Notes: generated from the sequence alone by a model not told the origin. A DNA stretch of 64,000 nt from Verrucomicrobiaceae bacterium (GCA_027491155.1 JAIXWR010000045.1:1-64000); one strand, 5' to 3'. Shown: positions 9,050 to 17,895, counted from the first letter of the stretch. Numbers and translations: made by a program.

Positions 9050-9910
9050 ATGGCCCGTTCCGGATTGATCCTCAAGCTCAGTTGCCCCGACCAGGCGGGG
9101 ATCGTCGCGAAGATCGCGAGCTACGTCGCCGGGCACCGGGGGAACCTGATCGAGTTCGCGCAGTTCACCGACAAGCTGTCGCTGAAGTTCTTCGCGCGGC
9201 TGGAGATCGAGACGGGCGAGCTGGACGTCGATCCCGAGGATTTCATCGAGGGCTTCGGCACGCTGGGGCGCTCGATGAAGGCCAACTGGCACTTCCGGCG
9301 GCTGCCGTACAAGATGCGGACCGCGGTGCTGGTCACCAAGACCGACCACTGCCTGAACGAGATCCTGTGGCGGGCGGAGATCGGCGAGATGCCGGTGGAG
9401 ATCACCAGCATCATCGGCAACCGCGACACCTGCCGCGGGATCGCCGAGCGTGCGGGGATTCCTTTTCACCTGATCGACATGGACGGCGGGAAGAAGGAGG
9501 AGGGCTTCCAGAAGATCCGCGGCATCCTGGCGGAGGAGAAGGTCGAGCTGGCGGTGCTGGCGCGCTTCATGCAGATCATCCCGGACGACTTCTGCCGCGA
9601 CTTCGCCGGACGGTTGATCAACATCCACCACAGCTTTTTGCCGGCATTCATCGGCGCGAATCCCTACAAGCAGGCCTACGAGCGCGGGGTGAAGCTGATC
9701 GGGGCGACCTGCCACTACGTCACCGCGGACCTCGATGCCGGGCCGATCATCGAGCAGGAAGTCGAGCGCGTGCAGCATTTCCACGCCCCGCAAGATCTCG
9801 CCCGGCTCGGCCGGAGCTGCGAGCGGATCGCGCTGGCGAAGGGGATCCGCTACCACGTCCACGACCGCACGATCATCGACGGATCGAGGGCGATCGTGTT
9901 CCCGGATTGA
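9050..9910 (+). CDS. purU: formyltetrahydrofolate deformylase
   Basis: PurU hydrolyses 10-formyltetrahydrofolate to formate and tetrahydrofolate in the cytoplasm, which balances one-carbon units and can supply formate for PurT. The protein has 286 residues, normal for the family. An N-terminal ACT domain covers about 5-85 (LILKLSCPDQAGIVAKIASYVAG). A GART-type formyltransferase fold follows with the signature NIHHSFLPAFIGANPYKQAY and the later HYVTADLDAGPIIEQEV, supplying the Asn-His-Asp catalytic set. The sulfatase gene starts 46 bp downstream on the same strand, so the two may be co-transcribed, although their functions are unrelated. No clear ribosome-binding site precedes the ATG. Confidence 0.97.
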   Translation: MARSGLILKLSCPDQAGIVAKIASYVAGHRGNLIEFAQFTDKLSLKFFARLEIETGELDVDPEDFIEGFGTLGRSMKANWHFRRLPYKMRTAVLVTKTDHCLNEILWRAEIGEMPVEITSIIGNRDTCRGIAERAGIPFHLIDMDGGKKEEGFQKIRGILAEEKVELAVLARFMQIIPDDFCRDFAGRLINIHHSFLPAFIGANPYKQAYERGVKLIGATCHYVTADLDAGPIIEQEVERVQHFHAPQDLARLGRSCERIALAKGIRYHVHDRTIIDGSRAIVFPD

Positions 9911-9956
9911 GGGCTTGGGGCTTGCCATCGGAGTCGGTGCCGATTGGGGTGATGGC

Positions 9957-11381
9957 ATGAAGATCGGGGGATGGGTCGGGCTGGGCTTGCTGCTGGTGAC
10001 CTCGGGTCACGGGGCGGAGCGGCCGAACGTGTTGTTCATCGCGGTGGACGACCTGCGGCCGTGGCTCGGCTGTTATGACCCGAAGCTGGCGGTCTCGCCG
10101 AACATCGACCGGCTGGCGAAGGAGGGCCGGCGCTTTTCCCGACACTACGTGCAGGTTCCGACCTGCGGGGCCTCGCGCTGCGCCTTGATGTTCGGTCGCT
10201 ATCCCGGGCACTTCCCGGCGGATGCCGGCAACGACGCGATCCTGAAGACGGCGGCCAAGCAGCCGCTGCCGGCATTGCCCGCCTTGTTCCGGCAGAACGG
10301 CTACCGGACGGTGTCGGTGGGGAAGATCACCCACTATCCCGGCGGCCGGGGCGGGAAGGGCTGGGCCGGGGGTCCGGAAGAGCTGCCCGGCGCGTGGGAC
10401 GAGGCCTTGATGCCGAGCGGCCCGTGGAAGACGCCGGAAGGGGCGATGCACGGTTATGCGAACGGCCTGACCCGGCAGCAGGCGGGCAAGGATCCGCTAA
10501 AGAAGCCGGTCAGCCAGTCGGCGGCGGGCGACGACCGGGTGTTCCCCGACGGATGGATCGCGGACGAGGCGGTGAAGCAGTTGAACGCGCTGGCAGGGAG
10601 CGGAAGGCCGTTTTTCCTCGCGGCCGGTTTCATCAAGCCGCACCTGCCCTTCGCCGCGCCGGCGAGCTACTTCGAGGCGACTTCCGCGATCACCGCGCCG
10701 GTTCCCGTCACCGCGGTAAAGCCGGATTTCCCGACGACCTGGCATGCCAGCGGCGAGTTCCGCCAGTACCGGGCGAACGAGGGGGATCCCTTCCGCGAGG
10801 CGAGCGCGGCGGAGGCCTATCGCAGGGCCTACCTGGCTTGTGTCCGTTATTCCGACGCCCAGATCGGCAAGCTGCTGGCCGCGCTCGATGCCTCCCCGGC
10901 GGCGAAGAACACGATCGTGGTGCTTTGGGGCGACCACGGCTTCCTGCTCGGCGAGCACGCGATCTGGGGCAAGCATTGCCTGTTCGAGGAAGCGCTTCAT
11001 TCCCCGCTGATCATCCGGGTGCCCGGGCAGAGGAAGCCGGGCGAGGCGGCGGATGCCATCGCCGAGACGGTCGACATCTATCCGACCCTGGCCAGCTTGG
11101 CCGGTTTGCCGCTTTCCAAGGAAGTCGACGGGCGCTCGCTGTTGCCGCAAGTGGAAGACCCGTCGGCGGCATCGGACGGAATGGCGGCGGGAGTCTGGCA
11201 AGGGCATGCGACGCTGCGCACGGACGCGCACCGCTTGATCGTTTCGCGGAAGGAGGCGGCGAAGGTGGAGCTCTACGATCACCGGAAGGATCCGGCGGAG
11301 TCGGTCAACGCGGCGGGGGAGCAGAGGGATACGGTCCGGGTGATGAGGGGAAAGCTGGAGGAGATCCTGCCGAAGCCTTGA
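9957..11381 (+). CDS. secreted sulfatase, iduronate-2-sulfatase-like
   Basis: This 474-residue enzyme probably removes sulfate esters from polysaccharides outside the cytoplasm. An N-terminal signal peptide (MKIGGWVGLGLLLVTSGHGA) fixes the start at this ATG although the frame stays open upstream. The alkaline-phosphatase-superfamily metal site starts with Asp31-Asp32 (FIAVDDLRPWLGCYDP). The formylglycine motif is Cys70-Gly-Ala-Ser-Arg74, so Cys70 would need oxidation by a formylglycine-generating enzyme that is not in this window. Further metal and sulfate ligands are expected in HYPGGRGGKGW and VLWGDHGFLLGEHAIWGKH. The pattern of residues around VDDLRPWLGCYD resembles iduronate-2-sulfatase-type family members. 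The true substrate cannot be read from sequence. Confidence 0.93.
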   Translation: MKIGGWVGLGLLLVTSGHGAERPNVLFIAVDDLRPWLGCYDPKLAVSPNIDRLAKEGRRFSRHYVQVPTCGASRCALMFGRYPGHFPADAGNDAILKTAAKQPLPALPALFRQNGYRTVSVGKITHYPGGRGGKGWAGGPEELPGAWDEALMPSGPWKTPEGAMHGYANGLTRQQAGKDPLKKPVSQSAAGDDRVFPDGWIADEAVKQLNALAGSGRPFFLAAGFIKPHLPFAAPASYFEATSAITAPVPVTAVKPDFPTTWHASGEFRQYRANEGDPFREASAAEAYRRAYLACVRYSDAQIGKLLAALDASPAAKNTIVVLWGDHGFLLGEHAIWGKHCLFEEALHSPLIIRVPGQRKPGEAADAIAETVDIYPTLASLAGLPLSKEVDGRSLLPQVEDPSAASDGMAAGVWQGHATLRTDAHRLIVSRKEAAKVELYDHRKDPAESVNAAGEQRDTVRVMRGKLEEILPKP

Positions 11382-11401
11382 TCCTGGCGGTGGCCGCAAA
11401 A

Positions 11402-11440
11402 GGAGTGTCGACGCAATTGTGGACCACAGGTCCACACTCC
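11402..11440. repeat. palindromic intergenic repeat after the sulfatase gene
   Basis: GGAGTGT and ACACTCC form the outer arms, and a perfect inner stem GTGGACC-ACA-GGTCCAC lies between. It sits between the sulfatase stop and the rplT terminator. The layout resembles a REP-type element; it has no T-run. Confidence 0.6.
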
Positions 11441-11478
11441 TTATCGATGGGCGGGGCGATGCTCCGGACCGGAAAAGA

Positions 11479-11513
11479 AAAACGCCGCGCGGCACGGGGC
11501 CGGGCGGCGTTTT
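11479..11513 (-). terminator. Rho-independent terminator of rpmI-rplT
   Basis: Read on the reverse strand, a GC-rich stem with outer arms AAAACGCCGC / GCGGCGTTTT is followed by TTTTTCTTTT. It begins 20 bp after the rplT stop. Its central 14 bases (CGGCACGGGGCCGG) recur exactly in the terminator at 43994-44026. Confidence 0.85.
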
Positions 11514-11532
11514 GGGAAGCGGATGCTTTTCT

Positions 11533-11910
11533 TCAGGCGGCAGCGGCGGCCTTCTTGTCGAGGGCGGCCTTGGCCTGGGCGACGATCGCGGAGAACGCGG
11601 CGGCGTCGGTGACCGCGAGGTCGGCGAGGATCTTGCGGTCGGCTTCGATGCCGGCGGCGTTGAGGCCCTCGATGAAGCGGGAGTAGGTCAGGCCCTCGTT
11701 GCGGACGCCGGCGCTGATGCGCTGGATCCACAAGCGGCGGAACTGGCCCTTGCGCTTCTTGCGGTCGCGGTATTCGTAGGTCATCGCCTTCCGCACGGCG
11801 TCCTTGGCGTAGCGGAAAAGCTTCGAGCGGAATCCGCGGAAGCCTTTCGCACGATGAAGGACGCGCTTGCGGCGGGCACGGGAGGCCGGGCTGTTGGTGG
11901 CGCGTGGCAT
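11533..11910 (-). CDS. rplT: 50S ribosomal protein L20
   Basis: L20 binds 23S rRNA early in large-subunit assembly. The protein has 125 residues, slightly longer than the usual 115-120 because of an Ala/Lys-rich tail ([13 protein letters not shown]). The family N-terminus [26 protein letters not shown] is recognisable, as are [16 protein letters not shown] and [20 protein letters not shown]. It lies 137 bp downstream of rpmI on the same strand, the usual L35-L20 order, and ends before a strong terminator. In many bacteria L20 represses its own operon through the leader RNA; I see no clear evidence for or against that here. Confidence 0.98.
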   Translation of the reverse strand: MPRATNSPASRARRKRVLHRAKGFRGFRSKLFRYAKDAVRKAMTYEYRDRKKRKGQFRRLWIQRISAGVRNEGLTYSRFIEGLNAAGIEADRKILADLAVTDAAAFSAIVAQAKAALDKKAAAAA

Positions 11911-12047
11911 GGTATCGTTTCGGGTCGGACAGGCCGTTGGTTGTTCTTACCTCCCGCAGTCTCGCTTGTCCGTTGGTACCCTTGCGGGTCAGGCTGCGAT
12001 GGAGGCCGTCCGAGGCGCGGACGGGGGCGCGGTTTGTTGCTTCTGCG

Positions 12048-12257
12048 TTAGTGGAAGGGGAGGTTCTCCTTCACGTTCTTGATGTCGGCGTCGGAAACGA
12101 GGGCGGAATGGGTGAGATTCCGTTTGCGCTTGCGGTTCTTGCACTGGAGCAAGTGCCGTGCGCCCTGTTTCCGGCGGAGAACCTTGCCGGTTCCCGTCAC
12201 CTTGAAACGCTTTGCAACAGCCTTTCGGGTCTTTGCTTTTCCTGAGACACGTGGCAT
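12048..12257 (-). CDS. rpmI: 50S ribosomal protein L35
   Basis: L35 is a small basic protein of the large ribosomal subunit. The 69 residues start MPRVSGKAKTRKAVAKRFKV and include TGTGKVLRRKQGARHLL, typical of the family. It precedes rplT on the reverse strand. The usual upstream neighbour infC (translation initiation factor IF-3) is absent: the next gene is the divergent GYF-domain gene 161 bp away, so rpmI must have its own promoter in that gap. Confidence 0.97.
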   Translation of the reverse strand: MPRVSGKAKTRKAVAKRFKVTGTGKVLRRKQGARHLLQCKNRKRKRNLTHSALVSDADIKNVKENLPFH

Positions 12258-12418
12258 GGGGCGGCGAAACTAGGGGGCCGACCCGACTTGGCAAGGGAAA
12301 AGTGGCTCTTTTGCCGGGGCCGGGGGGAGGTTGAATTTTTGAAATTTCCCGGACATCCGGCGATTCGGTCCGAGGTTGATGTTTGACCAAACCGGATTTT
12401 TTGGATATTTGAATCGCC

Positions 12419-13177
12419 ATGATCGCCCAGCAGCAACAGCAGTGGTTCTTCTCCTCCGGCGGCGAGCGCTACGGTCCGGTGGGATTCGACTACCTTCTCG
12501 AACTCGCCCAGCGCGGTGGACTGGACCCGCGCAACGACCTGGTCTGGAGCACCAGCCTGAACGACTGGGAGCCGGCGGGCGAGGTGGCGGGATTGTTCGA
12601 ACGGCGGTCGGTGCGCCGCGACGACGGCTTGCCCGAAGGGTCCCACTCGCTGGCGCAGACCGGGGATTTCACGGCCACGCCGATCCCCAAGGCGCATTTC
12701 CCCGGGACGGGGCGGATGGGTTTCGTGATGGGCAGCAGCGTGGTGCCCTTGCTGATGGTCATCGGCTGGCAGTTCGCGGTGCCGCTGATGAAGCCGCACG
12801 TGCCGGAGGCTTATGTCGGCTACCTGCCCTGGGTGGTCTGGCCGCTGGCCGGTTTCCTCGCGCTGGCGAGCACGGTCAAGCGCCTGACCAACGTGGGAAT
12901 GACGGGCTGGTGGCTGCCGGGCTTTGCGGTTCCGCTGCTCAACCTCTGGCTGGGCTACCGTTGCCTGGCGTGTCCGGCGGGCTATGCCGTGCGCCGGAAG
13001 CTCGATGGCGCGGGCACGCTGGTCGCCTTCCTCTACTGGGGCGCGATCCTCGGCAGCCTGGCGCTCATGGCGGGAGCCATGGCCGGGGCCTTTGGCGAGA
13101 TCAAGGAGTCCGGGGTGATCGGCGATTTCACCAAGCAGTTCGAGGAACTGCGGAAGTCCGCGGTGCCGGAGCGCTGA
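12419..13177 (+). CDS. GYF_2 domain membrane protein with DUF805-like region
   Basis: The 252-residue protein starts with a GYF_2-type domain (about 7-65: QWFFSSGGERYGPVGFDYLL then LVWSTSLNDWEPAGEV), which usually binds proline-rich peptides or acts as a cytoplasmic adaptor. A linker follows, then at least four hydrophobic segments between about 100 and 230 (PLLMVIGWQFAVPL; WVVWPLAGFLALAS; WWLPGFAVPLLNLWLGY; LVAFLYWGAILGSLALMAGA). The KRLTNVGMTGWW stretch resembles the DUF805 signature R..d.g.sgw. The cellular role is unknown. It reads away from rpmI and ends 15 bp from the convergent thioredoxin-fold gene. Confidence 0.85.
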   Translation: MIAQQQQQWFFSSGGERYGPVGFDYLLELAQRGGLDPRNDLVWSTSLNDWEPAGEVAGLFERRSVRRDDGLPEGSHSLAQTGDFTATPIPKAHFPGTGRMGFVMGSSVVPLLMVIGWQFAVPLMKPHVPEAYVGYLPWVVWPLAGFLALASTVKRLTNVGMTGWWLPGFAVPLLNLWLGYRCLACPAGYAVRRKLDGAGTLVAFLYWGAILGSLALMAGAMAGAFGEIKESGVIGDFTKQFEELRKSAVPER

Positions 13178-13192
13178 GCCGGTGCCCCGGTG

Positions 13193-14386
13193 TCAGGGCT
13201 TTGCCGGCTGGATCTTCGCGGCCGGGCGGGCGGGCATGGCCTCGCGGACCCAGCCGGTGAACTGCTCGTCGGTGGGCATCTCGCCTTTTTTCAGGGCCTC
13301 GGCGAAGCGCTCGAAGGGTGCGGCGGGGAAGCCGGTTTTCGCCGAATCCGGGGATTTTGCCAGGTCGGCGGCGCGGGTGGCGGTGGCGACGGCTTCCTCT
13401 TTCTCCCCCAGCGACCATTGGAGCTTGGCGAGGATGTGCAGGAAGCTCGGGTGCGGCCGCTTTTCGATATCGGCGGCAAGGCGGGTCGCGACCGATTTGC
13501 GGAAGCCGGCCGGGGCTTCGGGATTCCTGGCCAGTTCGCGCGCGGTGCTGCTGACCAGGGACTGGAGCATCGGGTCGCCCTCCATCTTGGTCATTGCGGT
13601 TTCTGCGCCGGTCCAGTCCTTCTTCGCAAGCAGGACCTCGAATTCCATCATGCCGAGGTAGCGGCTTTCGGGATCGATCTGTTTCAGGATGCCGATGCAC
13701 TGCTCCATCCCGGCGATCTCTTTCTTCGCCGCGGCCTGGCGGAAGATCTGCATGTTCTTGCCGACGGTTTCCTGCTTTTGCTGGGCCTCCTTGATGCCTG
13801 CCAGCGCCTTGGTTTCCGCGTCGCCGCCGGCCAGCAGGCCTTCGATGACCGGCTCGGTGAGCTGCATCGGGTGGGTGGTCAGCAGGACCTTGCCGTCCTT
13901 GACCACGAAAGCGTGCGGGATGCCGCGGATGCCGGCGGGCTTGAGCCAAGTGTTCTCGAAATCCCCGCCCTTGCCGACGTAGGCGACCGGGTAGGACATC
14001 CCGTCGCCCTTGGTTTTGACGAAGCCGGCGACCTTGTCCTTGCCGTCTTCCCAGACATTCATGCCGATCACCCGGAGGCCCTTTTCCTGATACTTGTCGT
14101 AAAGCTCGTCGACGTGCGGGATGGCGGCGATGCAGGGGCCGCACCAGGTGGCCCAGCACTCGAGGATGTAGAGTTTCCCGGGCTCCCAGGCGGCGGGGGC
14201 GGTGCCGGTGATCCACTCGGCCTTGGCGAGGGCGTCGGGGGTGACGGCGTCACCGGCTTTCTGGGCGAAGGCGGCGGGGGCGACGAGGGTGGTCGCGACA
14301 ATCGAACGAAGGAGCGTTTTCACCCTGCTAAAACGAGGCCGGGTGACGGGTTTGTGAAGCGAATTCTTCCGTTGCCGGGTCTTCAT
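13193..14386 (-). CDS. exported TlpA-like thioredoxin-fold protein
   Basis: This 397-residue protein carries a thioredoxin/TlpA-type domain at about 60-195 with the redox motif CWATWCGPC, and KAEWITGTAPAAWEPGKLYI before it, as in periplasmic thiol-disulfide proteins. The C-terminal half (about 205-390) is helical and TPR-like (LHILAKLQWSLGEKEEAVAT). The ATG used here overlaps the stop of the upstream ABC exporter (ATGA), which suggests translational coupling. A GTG at 14323 would give a tidier signal peptide (VKTLLRSIVATTLVAPAAFA) and is a real alternative start. The protein probably faces the periplasm. Its substrate is unknown. Confidence 0.88.
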   Translation of the reverse strand: MKTRQRKNSLHKPVTRPRFSRVKTLLRSIVATTLVAPAAFAQKAGDAVTPDALAKAEWITGTAPAAWEPGKLYILECWATWCGPCIAAIPHVDELYDKYQEKGLRVIGMNVWEDGKDKVAGFVKTKGDGMSYPVAYVGKGGDFENTWLKPAGIRGIPHAFVVKDGKVLLTTHPMQLTEPVIEGLLAGGDAETKALAGIKEAQQKQETVGKNMQIFRQAAAKKEIAGMEQCIGILKQIDPESRYLGMMEFEVLLAKKDWTGAETAMTKMEGDPMLQSLVSSTARELARNPEAPAGFRKSVATRLAADIEKRPHPSFLHILAKLQWSLGEKEEAVATATRAADLAKSPDSAKTGFPAAPFERFAEALKKGEMPTDEQFTGWVREAMPARPAAKIQPAKP

Positions 14387-16119
14387 GCCGTGACCTCTTG
14401 ATTCAGGAACGACTTCCGGCAGAGGTCGGCGTATTTGCCGTCGCGGGCGAAAAGTTCCTCATGGGTGCCTTCCTCGATCACCCGCCCTTTCTCCAGCACA
14501 TAGATCTTGCTGGCGTTGCGGATGGTCGAAAGGCGGTGGGCGATCACGAAGGCGGTGCGGTTTTCCATCAGGCGGTCGAGGGCGTCCTGGATCTGCCGCT
14601 CGGTCTCGCTGTCGACCGAGGCGGTGGCCTCGTCGAGCAGCAGGATCGGCGCGTTTTTCAAGAGGGCGCGGGCGATCGAAAGTCGCTGCTTTTCCCCGCC
14701 GGACAGCTTCACACCGCGCTCGCCGACGTTGGTGTCGAGCTGCTGCGGCAGTCCCCGGACGAAACCCGCGGCGTGGGCGGCATCGAGCGCTTGCCACATG
14801 TCGGAGTCGGTGGCGTTGCGCCGGGCCAGCGCCAGGTTCTCGCGGACCGTGCCGTTGAAGAGGAAGGGCTCCTGGGTGACGTAGCCGAGCTTTTCCCGCA
14901 GGGAGGTCTTGGCGAGGGTGGAAATGTCGGTGCCGTCGATCGTGATGCGGCCGGAATCCGCTTCGTAGAAGCGGTTGAGGAGGGACAGCACGGTCGACTT
15001 GCCGGCGCCGGTCGAGCCCACCAGTGCGATGGTTTTGCCCGGCGGGGCGTCGAGGTGGACCTCGTGGAGGGTCGGCTGGCCGCCGTAGGAAAAGGACACG
15101 TTTTCAAAGCGGACGTGGGCACGGATTTCGGCCGGCAGCTTGTCGCCGTCGGCCGCGTTCGGCTCGTCGTCGGAGTCCAGGATCTCGAACACCCGGTCAC
15201 CGGCGGCGCGGGACGAGTAGATCATCTGGTTGAGCTGGCGGAGCTTCGAGACCGGCTCGTAGAAAAGATTCAGCAGCAGGAAGAAGAAGACCAGGTCGCC
15301 GATTTCCATCCGCCCTTCGATCACCGCGCTGCCGCCGAGGCCGAGGACCAGCACGTAGCCGAGCATGCTGGCGAAGGACATGCTCGGATTGTAGATCGCC
15401 CACCATTTCATCAGGTAGAGGGTGGCCGTGCGGACCTTGGCGGACAGGCGGTTGAAATTCGCATGCTCCTCGGATTCGGCCGAATAGGATTTGATCTGGC
15501 GGATGCCGGCGATGTTGTCGTGGAGCAGGGAATTCAGGGCGGAGGTGGCGTTGCGCTCCTCCTTGTGGCGGTGGCGGGCGTCCTTCGAGTAGATCCAAGC
15601 TCCCGCGAGCAGGATCGGGATCGGCAGGGTGGCCCAGAGCGAGACCTCCCAGTCGGTGACATACATCACGATCCCGACCGCCAGCAACTGGATCAGGGCG
15701 ACCAGCCCGAGTTCGATGCCGTCGATCAGCACCCGCTCCATCGAGGTCACGTCTTCGACCACCCGGGTCATGATGTCGCCGGTCCGGCGGGAGTCGAACC
15801 AGTTCAGCGGCAGGCGCTGGATCTTGCGGTAGAGATCGGAGCGGATGTCGAAAATGACGTTCTGCTCGAAGTGGTTGTTGACGAAGATCCGGGCGCAATT
15901 GAGGCCGTCCTTGAGGAAGAAGCTTGCCAGGCCGATCAGGACCCAGGCGGTCAGTTCCGCATGGCGGGCGGGGTTCGGCAGGATGTCGTTGAGGACGAAA
16001 CGCACCACCGAGGGGAAAAAGATCACGGAAACCGCCATCAGGGTCGCGCAGAAGAACTGGGCGGCGGCCAGCCCGGGGTAGCGGCGGAGGTAGGAAAAGA
16101 CGCGGAGGACGGAATTCAT
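14383..16119 (-). CDS. MsbA-like ABC exporter (fused membrane and ATPase domains)
   Basis: This 578-residue half-transporter matches the length of MsbA-type lipid or drug exporters. Six hydrophobic helices fill about 15-310. The ATPase domain contains Walker A (GSTGAGKST), Q-loop (YVTQEPFLFNGTVRENL), signature LSGGEKQR, Walker B (ILLLDEATASVDSE) and the switch His (IAHRLSTI). The start is MNSVLRVFSYLRRYPG. The frame extends 43 codons upstream, but that extension does not look like the family. An MsbA role, flipping lipid A across the inner membrane, would fit an organism with lpxA and lpxI, but substrate cannot be deduced. It overlaps the thioredoxin-fold gene by 4 bp and is divergent from the coiled-coil pair. 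Confidence 0.93.
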   Translation of the reverse strand: MNSVLRVFSYLRRYPGLAAAQFFCATLMAVSVIFFPSVVRFVLNDILPNPARHAELTAWVLIGLASFFLKDGLNCARIFVNNHFEQNVIFDIRSDLYRKIQRLPLNWFDSRRTGDIMTRVVEDVTSMERVLIDGIELGLVALIQLLAVGIVMYVTDWEVSLWATLPIPILLAGAWIYSKDARHRHKEERNATSALNSLLHDNIAGIRQIKSYSAESEEHANFNRLSAKVRTATLYLMKWWAIYNPSMSFASMLGYVLVLGLGGSAVIEGRMEIGDLVFFFLLLNLFYEPVSKLRQLNQMIYSSRAAGDRVFEILDSDDEPNAADGDKLPAEIRAHVRFENVSFSYGGQPTLHEVHLDAPPGKTIALVGSTGAGKSTVLSLLNRFYEADSGRITIDGTDISTLAKTSLREKLGYVTQEPFLFNGTVRENLALARRNATDSDMWQALDAAHAAGFVRGLPQQLDTNVGERGVKLSGGEKQRLSIARALLKNAPILLLDEATASVDSETERQIQDALDRLMENRTAFVIAHRLSTIRNASKIYVLEKGRVIEEGTHEELFARDGKYADLCRKSFLNQEVTA

Positions 16120-16253
16120 CGGCGGGCGGTTGATGCCCTGTCCATCCTTTGTAAATCCACGACACACAATCGCGAAATTTGATGTTGCCGGGGCGGAGTC
16201 AGCCTCCCTAGCTTGCGCCCTAGAACAAGACCCAACCGTCACCTTCAAACCCC

Positions 16254-17024
16254 ATGGCCAACGTTTTCGCGATCCTAAGCGCCCTCGCCCTCGCCGCCGC
16301 CGCCTTCCTTGCGATGAAAAACAAGGATGCCTACGCGGATGAAATCAAGTCCCGGCAGGGCGAACAGGCGCGCCTTGCCAAATCCGAGGCTCGCCTCAAG
16401 TCGCTGCAGGACGATTTCAAAGTGACCGAGGATGACCGGAAGGCCACCGAGGAAGCCACCGTCGGCCTGCGCGAGACCGAGGCCGCCCAGCAGAAGAAGA
16501 ACAAGGCGATCGAGGACGACATCGCCTCCAAGAAGGCCGAGACCGACTCCAATGCCGCCAAGATCGCCGATATCGAGGACAAGCTGAAGGAGTCCGGCAA
16601 CATCGAGGAGCTGGTGGGCAAGGTGAAGCGCCTCGGCGCTGAAGTGGAGCGTCTCACCACCGAAATCGCATCGAACGAAGCCACCTTGGCCGACCTGAAC
16701 GCCGAGAAGACCCGCACCGAAGGGGTGATCGGTGCCTATCGCACCAAGGAGAGCAATTACTCCAACCAGCGCTCTTTCTTCGAGTCGACCCGGATCAGCT
16801 CGATCTTCCCCGCCTACGGTTTCGTCACCCTGCCGATCGGCAACACCGCCGGTGTGGTGTCCGGTTCCTCGCTCGATGTCGTCCGCGATGGCGCCGTGGT
16901 CGCGAAGCTCCGCGTCAGCTCGGTCGAGGCCAGCCGCTGCGCCGCCGCGATCGTTCCCGATTCCCTGGCCGCCGACACCGTCCTGATGGTGGGCGACCGC
17001 GTGGTGCCCTCCGCCGCCAAGTAA
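16254..17024 (+). CDS. membrane-anchored coiled-coil protein (paralogue 1)
   Basis: The 256-residue protein has one N-terminal hydrophobic segment (about 4-21, VFAILSALALAAAAFLAM), then a long charged coiled coil (about 27-165; RQGEQARLAKSEARLKSLQD and heptads of Lys/Glu/Ala). A compact C-terminal beta-rich domain follows (about 180-256; FPAYGFVTLPIGNTAGVVSG ... LMVGDRVVP). The C-terminal part resembles the beta-barrel modules seen in MreC-like or adaptor proteins, but I cannot assign a family. The next gene is a diverged copy 40 bp downstream with the same layout, so the pair probably forms one operon and perhaps one complex. No Shine-Dalgarno site is visible. Confidence 0.85.
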   Translation: MANVFAILSALALAAAAFLAMKNKDAYADEIKSRQGEQARLAKSEARLKSLQDDFKVTEDDRKATEEATVGLRETEAAQQKKNKAIEDDIASKKAETDSNAAKIADIEDKLKESGNIEELVGKVKRLGAEVERLTTEIASNEATLADLNAEKTRTEGVIGAYRTKESNYSNQRSFFESTRISSIFPAYGFVTLPIGNTAGVVSGSSLDVVRDGAVVAKLRVSSVEASRCAAAIVPDSLAADTVLMVGDRVVPSAAK

Positions 17025-17064
17025 CTGAAGTTCCCGGAACGCCAGAACTCATTTCCAAACCCGC

Positions 17065-17874
17065 ATGAAAGCCATTTTTTACGTCCTCGCTCTCCTGGTC
17101 ACCGGAGCTGCCGCCTACTTCTCCTACGAGAACCTGACCAAGTTCGAGAAGGAGAAATCCGAGAAGGAGAAGGCGATTGCCACCAACAAGGTGGTCTCGG
17201 GCAATGCCGACAAGCAGCAGATCGCCCTCGACGAGGAGAAGGTCAAGCTTGAGGCCGCCGACAAGGACAAGGCCGACGCCGAGGCCTCGATCGAGAACCT
17301 GGTGGCCAAGGAAAAGACCCTCCGCCGCGACTTGGGCGAGTTGGAAGGTGTGCTCGAGGAGCAGAAGGCCAAGTTTGCCCAGCTTGAGACCACCCGGGCT
17401 CAGCTTGAGGAACTCCTCAAGGAAGCGGGCGAACAGGTGACCCTTGAGAACCTTCCGGAGACGATCAAGGCGATGGAGGATGACAAGGTCGCCAAAACCA
17501 AGAAGCTCGGCGAACTTGAGACCTTGGTTGAAGGCGGGAAGAAGGCTGTCGAAACCAACCAGGCCGAGATCGCCCGCCTTGCCGACCGCTCGGCCTCCCG
17601 CGACGCCCGCATCCGCGCCAACGCGATGGAATCGGTGGTGTCCGCGGTCAACGACGACTGGGGCTTCGTGGTCATCGGCGCCGGCAGCAGCACCGGCTTC
17701 ACCCCGCAGACCAAGCTCCTCGTCAAGCGCGACGGCCGCCTGATTGCCGAGGTCAAGCCCTCCTCGATCGAGCGTTCGCAGACGATTGCCGAAATCGATC
17801 CCGAAACCCTCGCCCCGGGTGCCCGCATCCAGCCCGGCGACCGCGTGATCCTTGCCAATCCGGCGACCAACTGA
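17065..17874 (+). CDS. membrane-anchored coiled-coil protein (paralogue 2)
   Basis: The 269-residue protein repeats the layout of its upstream neighbour. It has an N-terminal membrane segment (MKAIFYVLALLVTGAAAYFS), a long coiled coil rich in Lys, Glu and Ala (about 27-190), and a C-terminal beta-rich domain (DWGFVVIGAGSSTGFTPQTK ... RIQPGDRVILANP). The shared C-terminal pattern is 'G...G.....L.V.RDG..IA.....S...S..IA.I.P..L..G..I..GDRV'. It ends 22 bp before a strong terminator, which closes a two-gene operon. Function is unknown. A cell-envelope scaffold role is inferred from topology only. Confidence 0.85.
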   Translation: MKAIFYVLALLVTGAAAYFSYENLTKFEKEKSEKEKAIATNKVVSGNADKQQIALDEEKVKLEAADKDKADAEASIENLVAKEKTLRRDLGELEGVLEEQKAKFAQLETTRAQLEELLKEAGEQVTLENLPETIKAMEDDKVAKTKKLGELETLVEGGKKAVETNQAEIARLADRSASRDARIRANAMESVVSAVNDDWGFVVIGAGSSTGFTPQTKLLVKRDGRLIAEVKPSSIERSQTIAEIDPETLAPGARIQPGDRVILANPATN

Positions 17875-17895
17875 TCGCGATTCCTTCATTTCCCC

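Noticed and set aside
14398-16182. 594-codon open frame opposite the ABC exporter
   Set aside because: Antisense shadow of an exporter with all ATPase motifs intact; no family features in the antisense translation.
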